This document shows positions 8,103 to 16,257 of a stretch of DNA of 33,138 nucleotides, in pieces; within the stretch, counting starts at the first letter, position 1, and every line of letters begins with the position of its first letter. Below the pieces are notes generated by a model. That model did no database searches. It was not told where the DNA came from and saw nothing but the letters and a program-made list of their open reading frames with translations. A program made the position numbers and the translations under genes. This stretch comes from Bacteroidales bacterium (GTDB lineage Bacteria > Bacteroidota > Bacteroidia > Bacteroidales > UBA932), in contig JAFZYD010000027.1 of NCBI GenBank assembly GCA_017616475.1, forward strand, positions 1 through 33,138, read 5' to 3'.

Positions 8103-9695
8103 ATGAGAAGATTAACCGCATTGCTGATAGTTGTCTTGTTCTTTTCGGCTTCCTGCCAGAAGCAGGAGAAGGCGGAATTGGAGCGTTTGCAGCAGGAAGC
8201 GGACCGTCTCCAGCAGGAGATGGCCGGCACCGGCGCGCCCGAAAGCGGTGTCTTCGTATCAGAAAATGCGGAATTTTTCATTGACTTTGACAAGGATCGG
8301 TACGGCATCGATGCCGGCAGCACCGTGTCCGTGCACTACACTTTGCCGCAGGCCGCTACGCTGGAGGTAATAACAAAAGAGGGCTGGAGCGCTGTCGTGA
8401 ACGCCACCGGAGATAAAGAGGGCATTATTGTGATTAACGCCCCCGACCCGGCGACCTCCAGCGATATTGTAGTAAAGGCCATCACCGCAAATGGCGCCGG
8501 ACTGGCCGTCAATTTACCGATTATGGTGCGCGACCCGTATACCGACGCGACCCGCACCGACGTTGCGGCGATGGGATATTTTTGCTTCAATACGGAACTC
8601 GCCACCGACTATAATTTCAAGATGATGGCAGAAGCCGGGTTCAATATGCTCTCCGTCGAGTATGTGGACAACTGGAAGGAACAGTTGGATCTGGCCCATA
8701 AATATGGTCTCAAGGTGGTGCTGTTTATAAATGTCCCTGCCGGAGAATATTACGAAAGCGGCGGGACGTCGCCTACGCTCAAGGAGACAATAGATTATGC
8801 AAAGAACCACCCGGCGCTTGCGGCATATCAAATTATAGACGAGCCTTCTGTAAAATGGCTTGACTATGTTTATTACCAAAGGAAGGCTGTCAGGGAGATG
8901 GATCCCGACCATCCGGTTTATATCAATCTGGGCCCGTCAAACGCTTCTTCCTGGACTTATGGCGTGGAAACGTTCGAGGAATATGCAGAAACCTATGTCC
9001 GTGACTGCGAGTTCGATATTCTCACTTTCGACCAGTATCCGGTTTATACCTACGGCATAGATCCCTCCTGGTTCCGCTCGCTTGCCGTGTATTTCCGCCT
9101 CTGCAAGCAGTATAACATTCCCCTCTGGGCCTTTACCCTAAGCTGCAGGGAAATTTCCCGTGAGGATCCTACGCTGGAGAACATACGTCTCCAGTGCAAC
9201 GTAAACCTTGCATATGGCGCCCAAGTAAACCAGTATTTCGTGTACAGGAATACATCCGGCACCAATTATTGCCCGTTGGTGGTTGACTGGTCCACCGGCA
9301 TTGCATCCTATACAGAAGTCTACGACTTTTGCAAGCAGTACAACCACGAGATGCACAACCGCGGGTTCGTGTTTGCAGATTGCAATGTGACCAAGATATG
9401 CAATCCGGGGGTGTTCGATGCCTGGGTGGATGTGTTCAACCCTAAGGACCTCCCTCCTCAAATCAAGAACCTGTCCGCAGAAGAAGAAACCTTGATTTCT
9501 TTTATCGAGAACCGCGGCAACGAGTATGTGGTGGTTGTAAACAAGCTTTGGAAAAAGCCCCAGAAAGTTGGCCTCGAGCTAAACGATATGGTGTATATGA
9601 TAGACCGTGAAGGTCAATTCACCGAATATCAGCCTGGCGTGTATCCCGACATCCAGATTGACCCCGGTGATATGTTGGTAATTAAAGTTAAATAG
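8103..9695 (+). CDS. Glycosidase-like TIM-barrel lipoprotein (paralogue 3 of 6)
   Basis: A 530-residue lipoprotein, lipobox FSAS|C18, then QKQEKAELERLQQEADRLQQ. The Ig-like module (about 57-146) ends IMVRDPYTDATRT. The TIM-barrel has AYQIIDEPSV (Glu247), ILTFDQYPVY (Asp310), PLWAFTLSCREISRE and YGAQVNQYFVYRNTSGT. The C-terminal beta-sandwich ends PGDMLVIKVK. It aligns without gaps to the next gene over the first 310 or so residues, so these two are the most recent pair in the family. Both carry Arg-Glu (Glu350) after the strand-7-like segment FTLSC, which the other four copies lack. The start codon touches the previous stop with no spacer. Function is inferred as surface glycan processing or binding. 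Confidence 0.75.
   Translation: MRRLTALLIVVLFFSASCQKQEKAELERLQQEADRLQQEMAGTGAPESGVFVSENAEFFIDFDKDRYGIDAGSTVSVHYTLPQAATLEVITKEGWSAVVNATGDKEGIIVINAPDPATSSDIVVKAITANGAGLAVNLPIMVRDPYTDATRTDVAAMGYFCFNTELATDYNFKMMAEAGFNMLSVEYVDNWKEQLDLAHKYGLKVVLFINVPAGEYYESGGTSPTLKETIDYAKNHPALAAYQIIDEPSVKWLDYVYYQRKAVREMDPDHPVYINLGPSNASSWTYGVETFEEYAETYVRDCEFDILTFDQYPVYTYGIDPSWFRSLAVYFRLCKQYNIPLWAFTLSCREISREDPTLENIRLQCNVNLAYGAQVNQYFVYRNTSGTNYCPLVVDWSTGIASYTEVYDFCKQYNHEMHNRGFVFADCNVTKICNPGVFDAWVDVFNPKDLPPQIKNLSAEEETLISFIENRGNEYVVVVNKLWKKPQKVGLELNDMVYMIDREGQFTEYQPGVYPDIQIDPGDMLVIKVK
8149..8186 (+). repeat. 38-base exact direct repeat, copy 2
   Basis: Second copy of the block at 6541-6578; it encodes the lipobox Cys and start of the lipid-proximal coiled coil. 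Confidence 0.85.
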
Positions 9696-9700
9696 ATAAT

Positions 9701-11329
9701 ATGAGAAGATTTACCGCATTATTAGTTACGGTTGCGCTTTTGGCAGTATCCTGCCAGAAGGAGCAGAAAGAGCAATTGGAGCAGTTGCAGCAGGAGGCGG
9801 ACCGTCTCCAGCAGGAAATGGCCAGCACTGCGGCGCCAAGCGCCGGAGTGGACATTCCCGCAGATGCAGAGTTCCACATCACACTTGACAAGGCCCGCTA
9901 CGGCGTAGACGCCGGCAGCAGTGTGTCTATGCACTATACTCTTCCGCAGGCCGCTACGCTGGAGGTCGTCACCAAAGAGGGATGGAGCGCAGTTGTGAAT
10001 GCCGCCGGCGATAAGGAGGGCGACATTGTGGTCACAGCTCCCGACCCGGCATCGTCCAGCGACATTTTGGTAAAGGCCGCAACAGCAGACGGAGCCAGCC
10101 TGGCAGTAAACCTCCCGATTATGGTGCGCGACCCTTATTCCGACGCAACCCGCACCAACGTTGCTGCAATGGCATATTATGCACTGCCCACTTCGCTGGC
10201 CACCGACTACCACTTCAAGAAGATGGCGGACGCCGGCTTCGATATGCTTTCAATAGAGTATTGGGATAATTGGCAGGAGCAGCTCGACCTGGCTCACAAA
10301 TATGGTATGAAAGGGGTTCTCTTTGTGAACGGCCCTGCTGGGGACTATTATCGCACCGGCGGCACCGACCCCGAACTGGAGAGGGTGGTGAATTATGCAA
10401 AGCAGCACCCCGCCCTGGTCGCATACCAGATTTGCGACGAGCCTTCAGTGGTAAATGTGAACCAGTTCAAATATGAGGCAAAGGCCATCAAGACCTTCGA
10501 TCCCGATCACCCGATCTATCTCAACTTCCATCCCGCCAGCGCATCTTCTGCAGCGACGGGCGTGGAGACCTACGAAGAATATATCGACACCTACGTGCGT
10601 GAGTGCGAGCTCGAGTTCATTACTTTTGACCAATATCCGATTTTCACTGCAGGCGTAGATGTAACCTGGACCGAGTCTCTTACGGTGGTGCGCAAGATCG
10701 GGCAGAAATACAATATTCCGTTCTGGGCATTTACCCTTTGCTGCAGGGAGTGGTTCAGGGAAGACCCTACTCTGGAGAACATCCGAGTGCAGTGCAATAC
10801 CAACCTGGCCTTCGGCGCCCAGGTGAACCAATTTTTCGTATATCGCTGCACCTCCGGCACCGATTACGCTCCGCTGCAGACCTGGGGATGGGCGGATGCG
10901 TCGCACACCACCAAGGTATATTACAGTGACGACGAGGTGCAATACACTCCTATATACGATTACTGCAAGGCGTACAACGCCGAGATGCACAACCGTGGCT
11001 ATATATTCTCCGGATGCAATGTCAAGGAGGTGCGTACAACCCATCTGCCCGACCCGCACATCGTAAAGCTGCTTTCTATGTATGACTTGCCTGTCCAGAT
11101 AGAGTCCCTTATCACCGATCACGACGCCCTGGTTTCCATAATTGAGAACAAAGGCAATGAATATGTGGTGATTGTTAACAACTCCTGGACTGCTACAAAC
11201 GGCGTCAACGCCGTGTTCAACGATATGGTCTACGCAATTGACCACGACGGCGCCTTTACCGAGGTACAGCCCGGCGCCTGGAACTACACCATAGAGCCTG
11301 GCGATATGCTGGTAATAAAAGTCAAGTAG
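9701..11329 (+). CDS. Glycosidase-like TIM-barrel lipoprotein (paralogue 4 of 6)
   Basis: A 542-residue lipoprotein, lipobox LAVS|C18, followed by QKEQKEQLEQLQQEADRLQQ. The Ig-like module (about 57-146) shares long blocks with the previous gene (LPQAATLEV, TKEGWSAVVNA, APDPA-SSDI-VKA). The TIM-barrel has AYQICDEPSV (Glu247), FITFDQYPIF (Asp310), PFWAFTLCCREWFRE (Glu350) and FGAQVNQFFVYRCTSGTD. Relative to paralogue 3, an extra loop near residues 393-414 (LQTWGWADASHTTKVYYSDD) adds about twelve residues, rich in aromatics, near the expected mouth of the barrel; this could alter ligand choice. The C-terminal beta-sandwich ends PGDMLVIKVK. The gene lies five bases after the previous stop and one base before the next start. 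Confidence 0.75.
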   Translation: MRRFTALLVTVALLAVSCQKEQKEQLEQLQQEADRLQQEMASTAAPSAGVDIPADAEFHITLDKARYGVDAGSSVSMHYTLPQAATLEVVTKEGWSAVVNAAGDKEGDIVVTAPDPASSSDILVKAATADGASLAVNLPIMVRDPYSDATRTNVAAMAYYALPTSLATDYHFKKMADAGFDMLSIEYWDNWQEQLDLAHKYGMKGVLFVNGPAGDYYRTGGTDPELERVVNYAKQHPALVAYQICDEPSVVNVNQFKYEAKAIKTFDPDHPIYLNFHPASASSAATGVETYEEYIDTYVRECELEFITFDQYPIFTAGVDVTWTESLTVVRKIGQKYNIPFWAFTLCCREWFREDPTLENIRVQCNTNLAFGAQVNQFFVYRCTSGTDYAPLQTWGWADASHTTKVYYSDDEVQYTPIYDYCKAYNAEMHNRGYIFSGCNVKEVRTTHLPDPHIVKLLSMYDLPVQIESLITDHDALVSIIENKGNEYVVIVNNSWTATNGVNAVFNDMVYAIDHDGAFTEVQPGAWNYTIEPGDMLVIKVK

Positions 11330-11330
11330 A

Positions 11331-12164
11331 ATGAAAAGAATCGTTACGATACTGGCAGCTTTTGCACTGGTCGTGTCTTCGTGTCAGAAATATGATGCGG
11401 AGATTGCTGAACTGCAAAAGAAGATTGATGCCCTCACCACCTCGAGTTCCAAGGTCAACGACAATGTAGCTGCTTTGAGAAAGATTGTGGAGGCTATTCA
11501 AGCAGCCGACCAGGTGACCTCGTTTGCCCCGGTTTCGGAAGGGGGCAAGGTGGTAGGCTACACTGTCACCTTTAAGGAGGCCGGTTCTGTAACGGTCTAT
11601 AACTCGACAGCTAATGTGTCTGTCGGCGTGCTGGATGGCAAGTATTACTGGATGGTGAACGGAGCCTGGCTCACCGATGCACAAGGTAACAAAATAGAGG
11701 CGGCCGCGGGCAGCGTAGTGCCGCAGTTCCGCATTACTTCCGGCAATATAGAGGTGTCCATTGACAACGGCGCAACTTGGAGCAACGTGGGCCAAATAGG
11801 GACGCCCGTAATAAACAACGTGGTGGATGCCGAAGGCTCCGTTACCTTTGTGATGGCAGACGGCTCCAGCATTGTCCTGCCCAAGCAGGAGGCGCTCACC
11901 CTCACTTTGACCACGACCTCACTCTCTATGGCCAAAGGCGGCGGCCGCAGCGTTAATTACACCATAAGCGGCGGTGGCGCCGGCACCCAGCTTATTGTTT
12001 ATGCCAAGGACGGCTGGATTGCATCGGTCACCAGGACCTCCGACACTAAGGGTTATATCGATGTAAGCGCGCCCTCGGTTGCAAGCACATCCGAGGTGCT
12101 GGTGTTCCTGTCGGACGGCAACGGTCGTGCAGGGGTTTATTCCATAGCTGTTTCTTGCAATTAA
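11331..12164 (+). CDS. Short DUF4988-type lipoprotein with one Ig-like module
   Basis: A 277-residue lipoprotein, lipobox VVSS|C18, then QKYDAEIAELQKKIDALTTS, a coiled coil. A DUF4988-like domain follows (KVNDNVAALRKIVEAIQAA, VSVGVLDGKYYWMVNGAWL, TDAQGNKIEA), to about residue 160. One Ig-like module at about 190-277 (LTLTLTTTSLSMAKGGG ... VYAKDGWIASV ... IDVSAPSVASTSEVLV) ends the protein. This module is the one found in front of the TIM barrels and inside the two large lipoproteins, but here nothing comes after it. The protein looks like the N-terminal half of the first two operon genes, arising by truncation or kept as a minimal stalk. No enzymatic motif is seen. It begins one base after the previous stop. 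Confidence 0.75.
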   Translation: MKRIVTILAAFALVVSSCQKYDAEIAELQKKIDALTTSSSKVNDNVAALRKIVEAIQAADQVTSFAPVSEGGKVVGYTVTFKEAGSVTVYNSTANVSVGVLDGKYYWMVNGAWLTDAQGNKIEAAAGSVVPQFRITSGNIEVSIDNGATWSNVGQIGTPVINNVVDAEGSVTFVMADGSSIVLPKQEALTLTLTTTSLSMAKGGGRSVNYTISGGGAGTQLIVYAKDGWIASVTRTSDTKGYIDVSAPSVASTSEVLVFLSDGNGRAGVYSIAVSCN

Positions 12165-12170
12165 TCCGAT

Positions 12171-12935
12171 ATGAAAAAGTTGTTGCCGGCCATCCTGATT
12201 GCTGTACTGGTGCTTTCGTGCGCTCCCGCAAATAAGATTGCCCGCTACAGATTGGACGTGCTTGAGGAGTATCCTCACGACACTCTGGCCTACACCCAGG
12301 GGCTGTTCTTCAGCGAAGGGAGGCTTTTCGAGACCACCGGCCAGTACGGCGAATCCACTTTGCGCGAAGTGAACCTCTATAACGGAATCCCCAGCAGGCA
12401 GATTTGTATGCAGAAGGAGATATTCGGCGAGGGGAGCTGCGAGATTGAGGGCAAGATTTATATGCTCACCTGGCTGGAAGGGATATGCCTGGTGTACGAC
12501 CGGGACACCTTCTCTCCTGCAGGCCAGTTTCCCAACCGACGGCAAGGGTGGGGCCTTACCACCGACGGCAGCCAGCTTATTATGACCGACGGCAGCGCCC
12601 AGGTTTATTTTGTGCGTCCGTCCGACTTCTCTATTATCCGCAGTATCACTGTGCGCCGCGGCGGCAAGAGCGTGAATCTGCTGAACGAGCTGGAATATAT
12701 AGACGACAGGATTTGGGCTAACATCTACACCAAAGACGAAATAATTATAATAGACCCCGCCACCGGCAATGTAGAGGCGGAGATAGACTGCAAAGGGTTG
12801 CTGCCCAAAGAGTTGCGCACCGGCCGCACAGACGTGCTCAACGGCATAGCGTACAACCCGGCCGACGGAAGCATTTACATCACCGGCAAGTATTGGCCGC
12901 GGATGTATAAAATAGCCTTGAAGGAAAAGAGATAA
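12171..12935 (+). CDS. Glutaminyl-peptide cyclotransferase (plant/bacterial beta-propeller type), lipoprotein
   Basis: A 254-residue protein whose signal peptide ends LVLS|C17, so it is probably a lipoprotein facing the periplasm. After it comes the Glu_cyclase_2-type beta-propeller: HDTLAYTQGLFFSEGRLFET (Gln43), IFGEGSCEIEGKIYMLTW (Glu87, Trp101), RQGWGLTTDG (Trp127), LLNELEYIDDRIWANIY (Asn172, Trp182) and ITGKYWPRMY (Lys240). These match the conserved residues of papaya- and Xanthomonas-type cyclases as I recall them. The reaction converts an N-terminal Gln to pyroglutamate. In Bacteroidetes, signal peptidase I often cuts just before Gln, so the enzyme would cap exported proteins. It sits inside an operon of exported proteins, six bases after the previous stop. 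The family call is strong; the substrates are inferred. Confidence 0.85.
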   Translation: MKKLLPAILIAVLVLSCAPANKIARYRLDVLEEYPHDTLAYTQGLFFSEGRLFETTGQYGESTLREVNLYNGIPSRQICMQKEIFGEGSCEIEGKIYMLTWLEGICLVYDRDTFSPAGQFPNRRQGWGLTTDGSQLIMTDGSAQVYFVRPSDFSIIRSITVRRGGKSVNLLNELEYIDDRIWANIYTKDEIIIIDPATGNVEAEIDCKGLLPKELRTGRTDVLNGIAYNPADGSIYITGKYWPRMYKIALKEKR

Positions 12936-12945
12936 CACATTATAT

Positions 12946-14430
12946 ATGAAGAGATTAGTTGTATTCGTAATGGCTTTGGCGGCGTTCTCCGCAACGGTCG
13001 CAGCAAAGCCGTTGTCCTTTGTTTTTGAACAGCCCAGGTACGCTGTCAGTGCCGGTGAAACCATCACAGTGCCTTATTCATTGGATGGCGAGGCTAAGGT
13101 CAGCGTCACTGCAGGCGAGGGCTGGAAGGCAGAAGTGACTCCCAACGGCGGCCGCCGCGGAGAGGTGGTTATTACCGCTCCCGACCCGGCGCTCGCGCCC
13201 GACATTGTGCTCACCGCAATAGCCCCGGGCGGCGAGGTCGTCACCAAAAAGATCCCTTTGATGGTGAAGGATCCCTTCACCGCAGCCACCCGCCCCAAGG
13301 CCAAGCTGCAGATTTTCGGAGGCCTGCCGGCCACCAACAACACCCAGGAAGATTACAACAAAGCAGCTGAGGCCGGCTTCACCATCATCACCCTGGAGGG
13401 CGGCGAGGCTTATGATATGGACGGCGACGGGGAGCGCACCGACGACGATATGCTGGCCACCGTCAGCCACAAACTGGATATGATTCGCAAAGCGGGGCTC
13501 AAGTATACGCTTCATCATCCCTGGCTCCCGGGCGTAGTTGAAATGGTAAAGGACGACCCCGACTGCCTTATGATTCATATTTTTGACGAGCCGGGTTTGT
13601 GGCTTATTCCAGATCTGAAAGCTCGCAAGGAGTGGGTTAAACAATACGCTCCCGACAAGCCCGTGCACATTAACCTCCACCCGGAGGCGAGCATACGCGC
13701 TATGGGCACCGACTGCTATCGCGACTATATCCAGACTATGGTGGACGGTTGCGATATGGAGATTCTCTCTTACGACCAGTACCCCATAATGGCAGACAGA
13801 ACCATAATGAACTATTGGTACAAATGTATGGAGGTCAACTCTGACATCGCCCGCAAGAAGGGCATTCCGTTCTGGGCTTTTACCGCATCGTGCTATATGG
13901 AAGACGAACACCGGTATATGCCCGATATGGCCAATATGCGCCTGCAGGTTTACACCGATTTTGCCTACGGCGCAGAGGTGGTGCAGTATTTCGTTTACCG
14001 CGCCTACACGGTGTCCACCCTGGCTCCGCTTATGGCAGACGGCACCTACACGGAACTCTACGACCTTATGAAGGAGTTCAACGCGGAGATGCACAAGCGC
14101 GCATTCGTGTTCGACGGCGGCAAGGTGACCAAGACCCGCTTCGCCGGCCTGACACCCTGGAACTGCCGTCCGCTTCTGGCCTCCGAACTCCCGCAGCAGA
14201 TTGCATCTGTATCCTGCGACAAGACCGCCCTTGTGGGCTTCGAGGAGAACAACGGCAACGACTATCTGGCGATAGTCAACGGCGACTGCTTCTCCAAATG
14301 CACTGTGACAGTAGATTTTGCCGACCTTGCCTACACTATAGACCGCACCGGCGCTTTCACCGAGCAACAGCCCGGCAAGCGTGATTTCGTGCTGGACGAA
14401 GGCGATATGCTGGTAATTAAGTATAGATAA
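12946..14430 (+). CDS. Secreted glycosidase-like TIM-barrel protein with an EF-hand-like loop (paralogue 5 of 6)
   Basis: A 494-residue protein with an ordinary signal peptide, probably cut after TVAA at residue 20; there is no lipobox Cys or coiled coil. An Ig-like module (about 23-108) ends LMVKDPFTAATRP. The TIM-barrel carries MIHIFDEPGL (Glu215), ILSYDQYPIM (Asp277), PFWAFTASCYMEDEHRYMP and YGAEVVQYFVYRAYT; the beta-sandwich ends EGDMLVIKYR. A unique insertion after the EGGEAY strand reads DMDGDGERTDDD (157-168), a good match to an EF-hand or dockerin-type Ca2+ loop (Asp at loop positions 1, 3, 5 and 12; Gly at 6). No other copy has it. Without a lipid anchor the protein may be periplasmic, or secreted and held by its partners. 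It starts ten bases after the cyclotransferase gene. Confidence 0.75.
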   Translation: MKRLVVFVMALAAFSATVAAKPLSFVFEQPRYAVSAGETITVPYSLDGEAKVSVTAGEGWKAEVTPNGGRRGEVVITAPDPALAPDIVLTAIAPGGEVVTKKIPLMVKDPFTAATRPKAKLQIFGGLPATNNTQEDYNKAAEAGFTIITLEGGEAYDMDGDGERTDDDMLATVSHKLDMIRKAGLKYTLHHPWLPGVVEMVKDDPDCLMIHIFDEPGLWLIPDLKARKEWVKQYAPDKPVHINLHPEASIRAMGTDCYRDYIQTMVDGCDMEILSYDQYPIMADRTIMNYWYKCMEVNSDIARKKGIPFWAFTASCYMEDEHRYMPDMANMRLQVYTDFAYGAEVVQYFVYRAYTVSTLAPLMADGTYTELYDLMKEFNAEMHKRAFVFDGGKVTKTRFAGLTPWNCRPLLASELPQQIASVSCDKTALVGFEENNGNDYLAIVNGDCFSKCTVTVDFADLAYTIDRTGAFTEQQPGKRDFVLDEGDMLVIKYR

Positions 14431-14444
14431 AAAGTACAACAGAT

Positions 14445-15551
14445 ATGAAAAAGACAATACTCGTTATTGCTGCGGTCCTTACGGCACTGGTGCTGAACGG
14501 CCGCGAAAAGGCGCCGAAGTATATAAACCTCAGCGAGGCCGGCAACGCCAACTGCTATGTGGTTTCCGCCCCCGGTTATTATTGCTTCGATGTTACGGTT
14601 ATAGGTAATGGCCAGCAGGGCATAATGTCCGGTGCGCGCTTCCACACCGCAAGTGCCGCCATCGCCCCTGCATCGGCAAAGATTCTGCTCAACCAGAACG
14701 ATGTGCTTGCAAATGTCCTTTTTGATGGCAGCAAAATATATTTCACTGCCGGCGAGGCGGAGGGCAATGCCCAGATCGGGGTCTACGATGCAGACGGCAA
14801 GTGCCTGTGGAGCTGGCATATCTGGCGCACCGACGCCCCGCTTGACTTTACTTATACCAACAGCGATGAAATCTCCTGGACGGTGATGGACCGCAACCTG
14901 GGCGCCACCAGCCGCGAGCCCAAGGACGGCGCCGAGGCCTTTGGTCTTTATTACCAGTGGGGCCGCAAGGACCCGTTCCCTGTGGTTGTTTTGGCCAAGG
15001 GTATGTATGTCAACAGTGAGCGCACTATCGCCTATTCTGTGGAGCATCCCCGCCAGGCCTTCAAGCCTGTTGCTTACAAAGATGTTTACGATGCCTTTGA
15101 CTGGTACAATACTCACAAGGATTCTACTAACCACGCACTTTGGGGCAACCCCGATTTTGAATTCTGCCGCCCTCTGAAAGATATGGTCAAGACCATCTAC
15201 GACCCCTGCCCGGCAGGGTATGTGGTGGCTCCCGCCAATGCTTTCCGCGATTTTGAGTGCGACGACAAGATGGAGTATGGCGACCGCGGTTTCTTCTTCG
15301 ACGCCGACGGTGGCAAAAAGATTTATTTCCCTTATTCCGCGGGTACGTACAGCGGCCCGGCACTGCCTCACATCGACCGCAACGGACAGAAATATTTCGC
15401 AGTCTGGAATTCTTCTACTGCGCGCTTTGTATATTGGGACGACGGCGGCAGCCGCACAGTGGTCCTGCCCGACAAACGCGAAGCCCGTCTTTGGTATGGC
15501 GACAGCCGTGCGTGTCTCTATCCGGTGCGTTGTGTAAAACAGGCACAGTAG
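14445..15551 (+). CDS. FISUMP/fimbrillin-C-terminus-like exported protein with Arg in place of the lipobox Cys
   Basis: A 368-residue protein. The N-terminus MKKTILVIAAVLTALVLNG-R20-EK reads like a lipoprotein signal, but the Cys position is CGC (14502-14504), one transition from TGC. The rest matches the C-terminal half of the first two operon genes: INLSEAGNANCYVVSAPG (27-44), a beta-rich part with CLWSWHIWRTD (120-130), VMDRNLGATS (147-156), GLYYQWGRKDPF (167-178), YDPCPAGYVVAP (252-263) and YPVRCVKQ (359-366). It lacks the DUF4988, Ig-like and BACON-like parts. It may therefore be a free partner of the lipoproteins. The Arg could be a real change, leaving the protein uncleaved or cut by signal peptidase I, or a base error. 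No catalytic motif is visible. Confidence 0.75.
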   Translation: MKKTILVIAAVLTALVLNGREKAPKYINLSEAGNANCYVVSAPGYYCFDVTVIGNGQQGIMSGARFHTASAAIAPASAKILLNQNDVLANVLFDGSKIYFTAGEAEGNAQIGVYDADGKCLWSWHIWRTDAPLDFTYTNSDEISWTVMDRNLGATSREPKDGAEAFGLYYQWGRKDPFPVVVLAKGMYVNSERTIAYSVEHPRQAFKPVAYKDVYDAFDWYNTHKDSTNHALWGNPDFEFCRPLKDMVKTIYDPCPAGYVVAPANAFRDFECDDKMEYGDRGFFFDADGGKKIYFPYSAGTYSGPALPHIDRNGQKYFAVWNSSTARFVYWDDGGSRTVVLPDKREARLWYGDSRACLYPVRCVKQAQ

Positions 15552-16253
15552 GTGCACCCTGTTTCCAAACATATTATTCTGGCGGCGGTGGCCTTGTGGC
15601 TGCCGTTTGCCCTTTATTCACAGAACGTCCGCTGGCCGGCCGGGAGCGTGCTCACGCAGGTCCAGCTGCGGCTGCTGGGGGAGGATAACTTCTTCGGCTT
15701 CCGCGCCCTGGACGCGGACGATTTTGCCCGCATAGACGGCGTTTCGTTCGCCCCGGGCTGCACCACTGCCCGCGGCGACCTTGTATATCTGCAGGTGCTC
15801 CACCGCAATTTTGCCGGGCGGCCGCAGGTGGGGGAGATGGTGTGTGCCAAGGCGGTCGCCGCCGACCTGCTGGCCATCTTCCGCGAGCTTTACGACGCCG
15901 GCTACCGCATAGAAAAGATGCTCCTGGTAGACGAGTTCGGGGCGGACGACGAGCGCTCTATGGCGGCAAATAATTCATCTTGTTTCAATTTTCGCCGCAA
16001 GCCGGGTATGAAGCTGCTTTCGCAGCACGCCAAAGGGCTGGCGGTGGATATCAATCCGCTCTACAACCCTTATGTGAAGGGTGCACGGGTGGAACCCGCC
16101 GCAGCGGCGGCCTGGGCGGACCGCTCCCGCGCCTGCCCGTATTATATCAAGTCGGGCGATGCCTGCCACCGCGCCTTTACCCGCCGCGGGTGGAAGTGGG
16201 GCGGTTCCTGGCGCAGCAGCCGGGACTATCAGCATTTCGAAAAAACACTTTGA
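15552..16253 (+). CDS. M15-type zinc peptidase (D-alanyl-D-alanine carboxypeptidase / endolysin-like), exported
   Basis: A 233-residue protein starting at GTG 15552, which directly follows the previous stop; no ATG lies in frame before residue 98, and the GTG gives a full signal peptide (HIILAAVALWLPFALYS, cut before Gln24). The zinc site is plain: SQHAKGLAVDINP (His159, Asp166) and DYQHFE (His228), with the GWKWGGSW motif of the M15C-like group at 213-220. Such enzymes cut D-Ala-containing peptides in peptidoglycan cross-links or stems. In an operon of surface proteins it may open the wall for assembly, or it may act on dietary or bacterial cell-wall material. Its predicted N-terminal Gln makes it a possible substrate of the cyclotransferase encoded at 12171. 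The next gene begins four bases after its stop. Confidence 0.8.
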   Translation: MHPVSKHIILAAVALWLPFALYSQNVRWPAGSVLTQVQLRLLGEDNFFGFRALDADDFARIDGVSFAPGCTTARGDLVYLQVLHRNFAGRPQVGEMVCAKAVAADLLAIFRELYDAGYRIEKMLLVDEFGADDERSMAANNSSCFNFRRKPGMKLLSQHAKGLAVDINPLYNPYVKGARVEPAAAAAWADRSRACPYYIKSGDACHRAFTRRGWKWGGSWRSSRDYQHFEKTL

Positions 16254-16257
16254 CATT

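Noticed and set aside
16081..16257. Upstream extension of the last glycosidase-like gene
   Set aside because: It overlaps the M15 peptidase gene and hides the signal peptide that begins at 16258.
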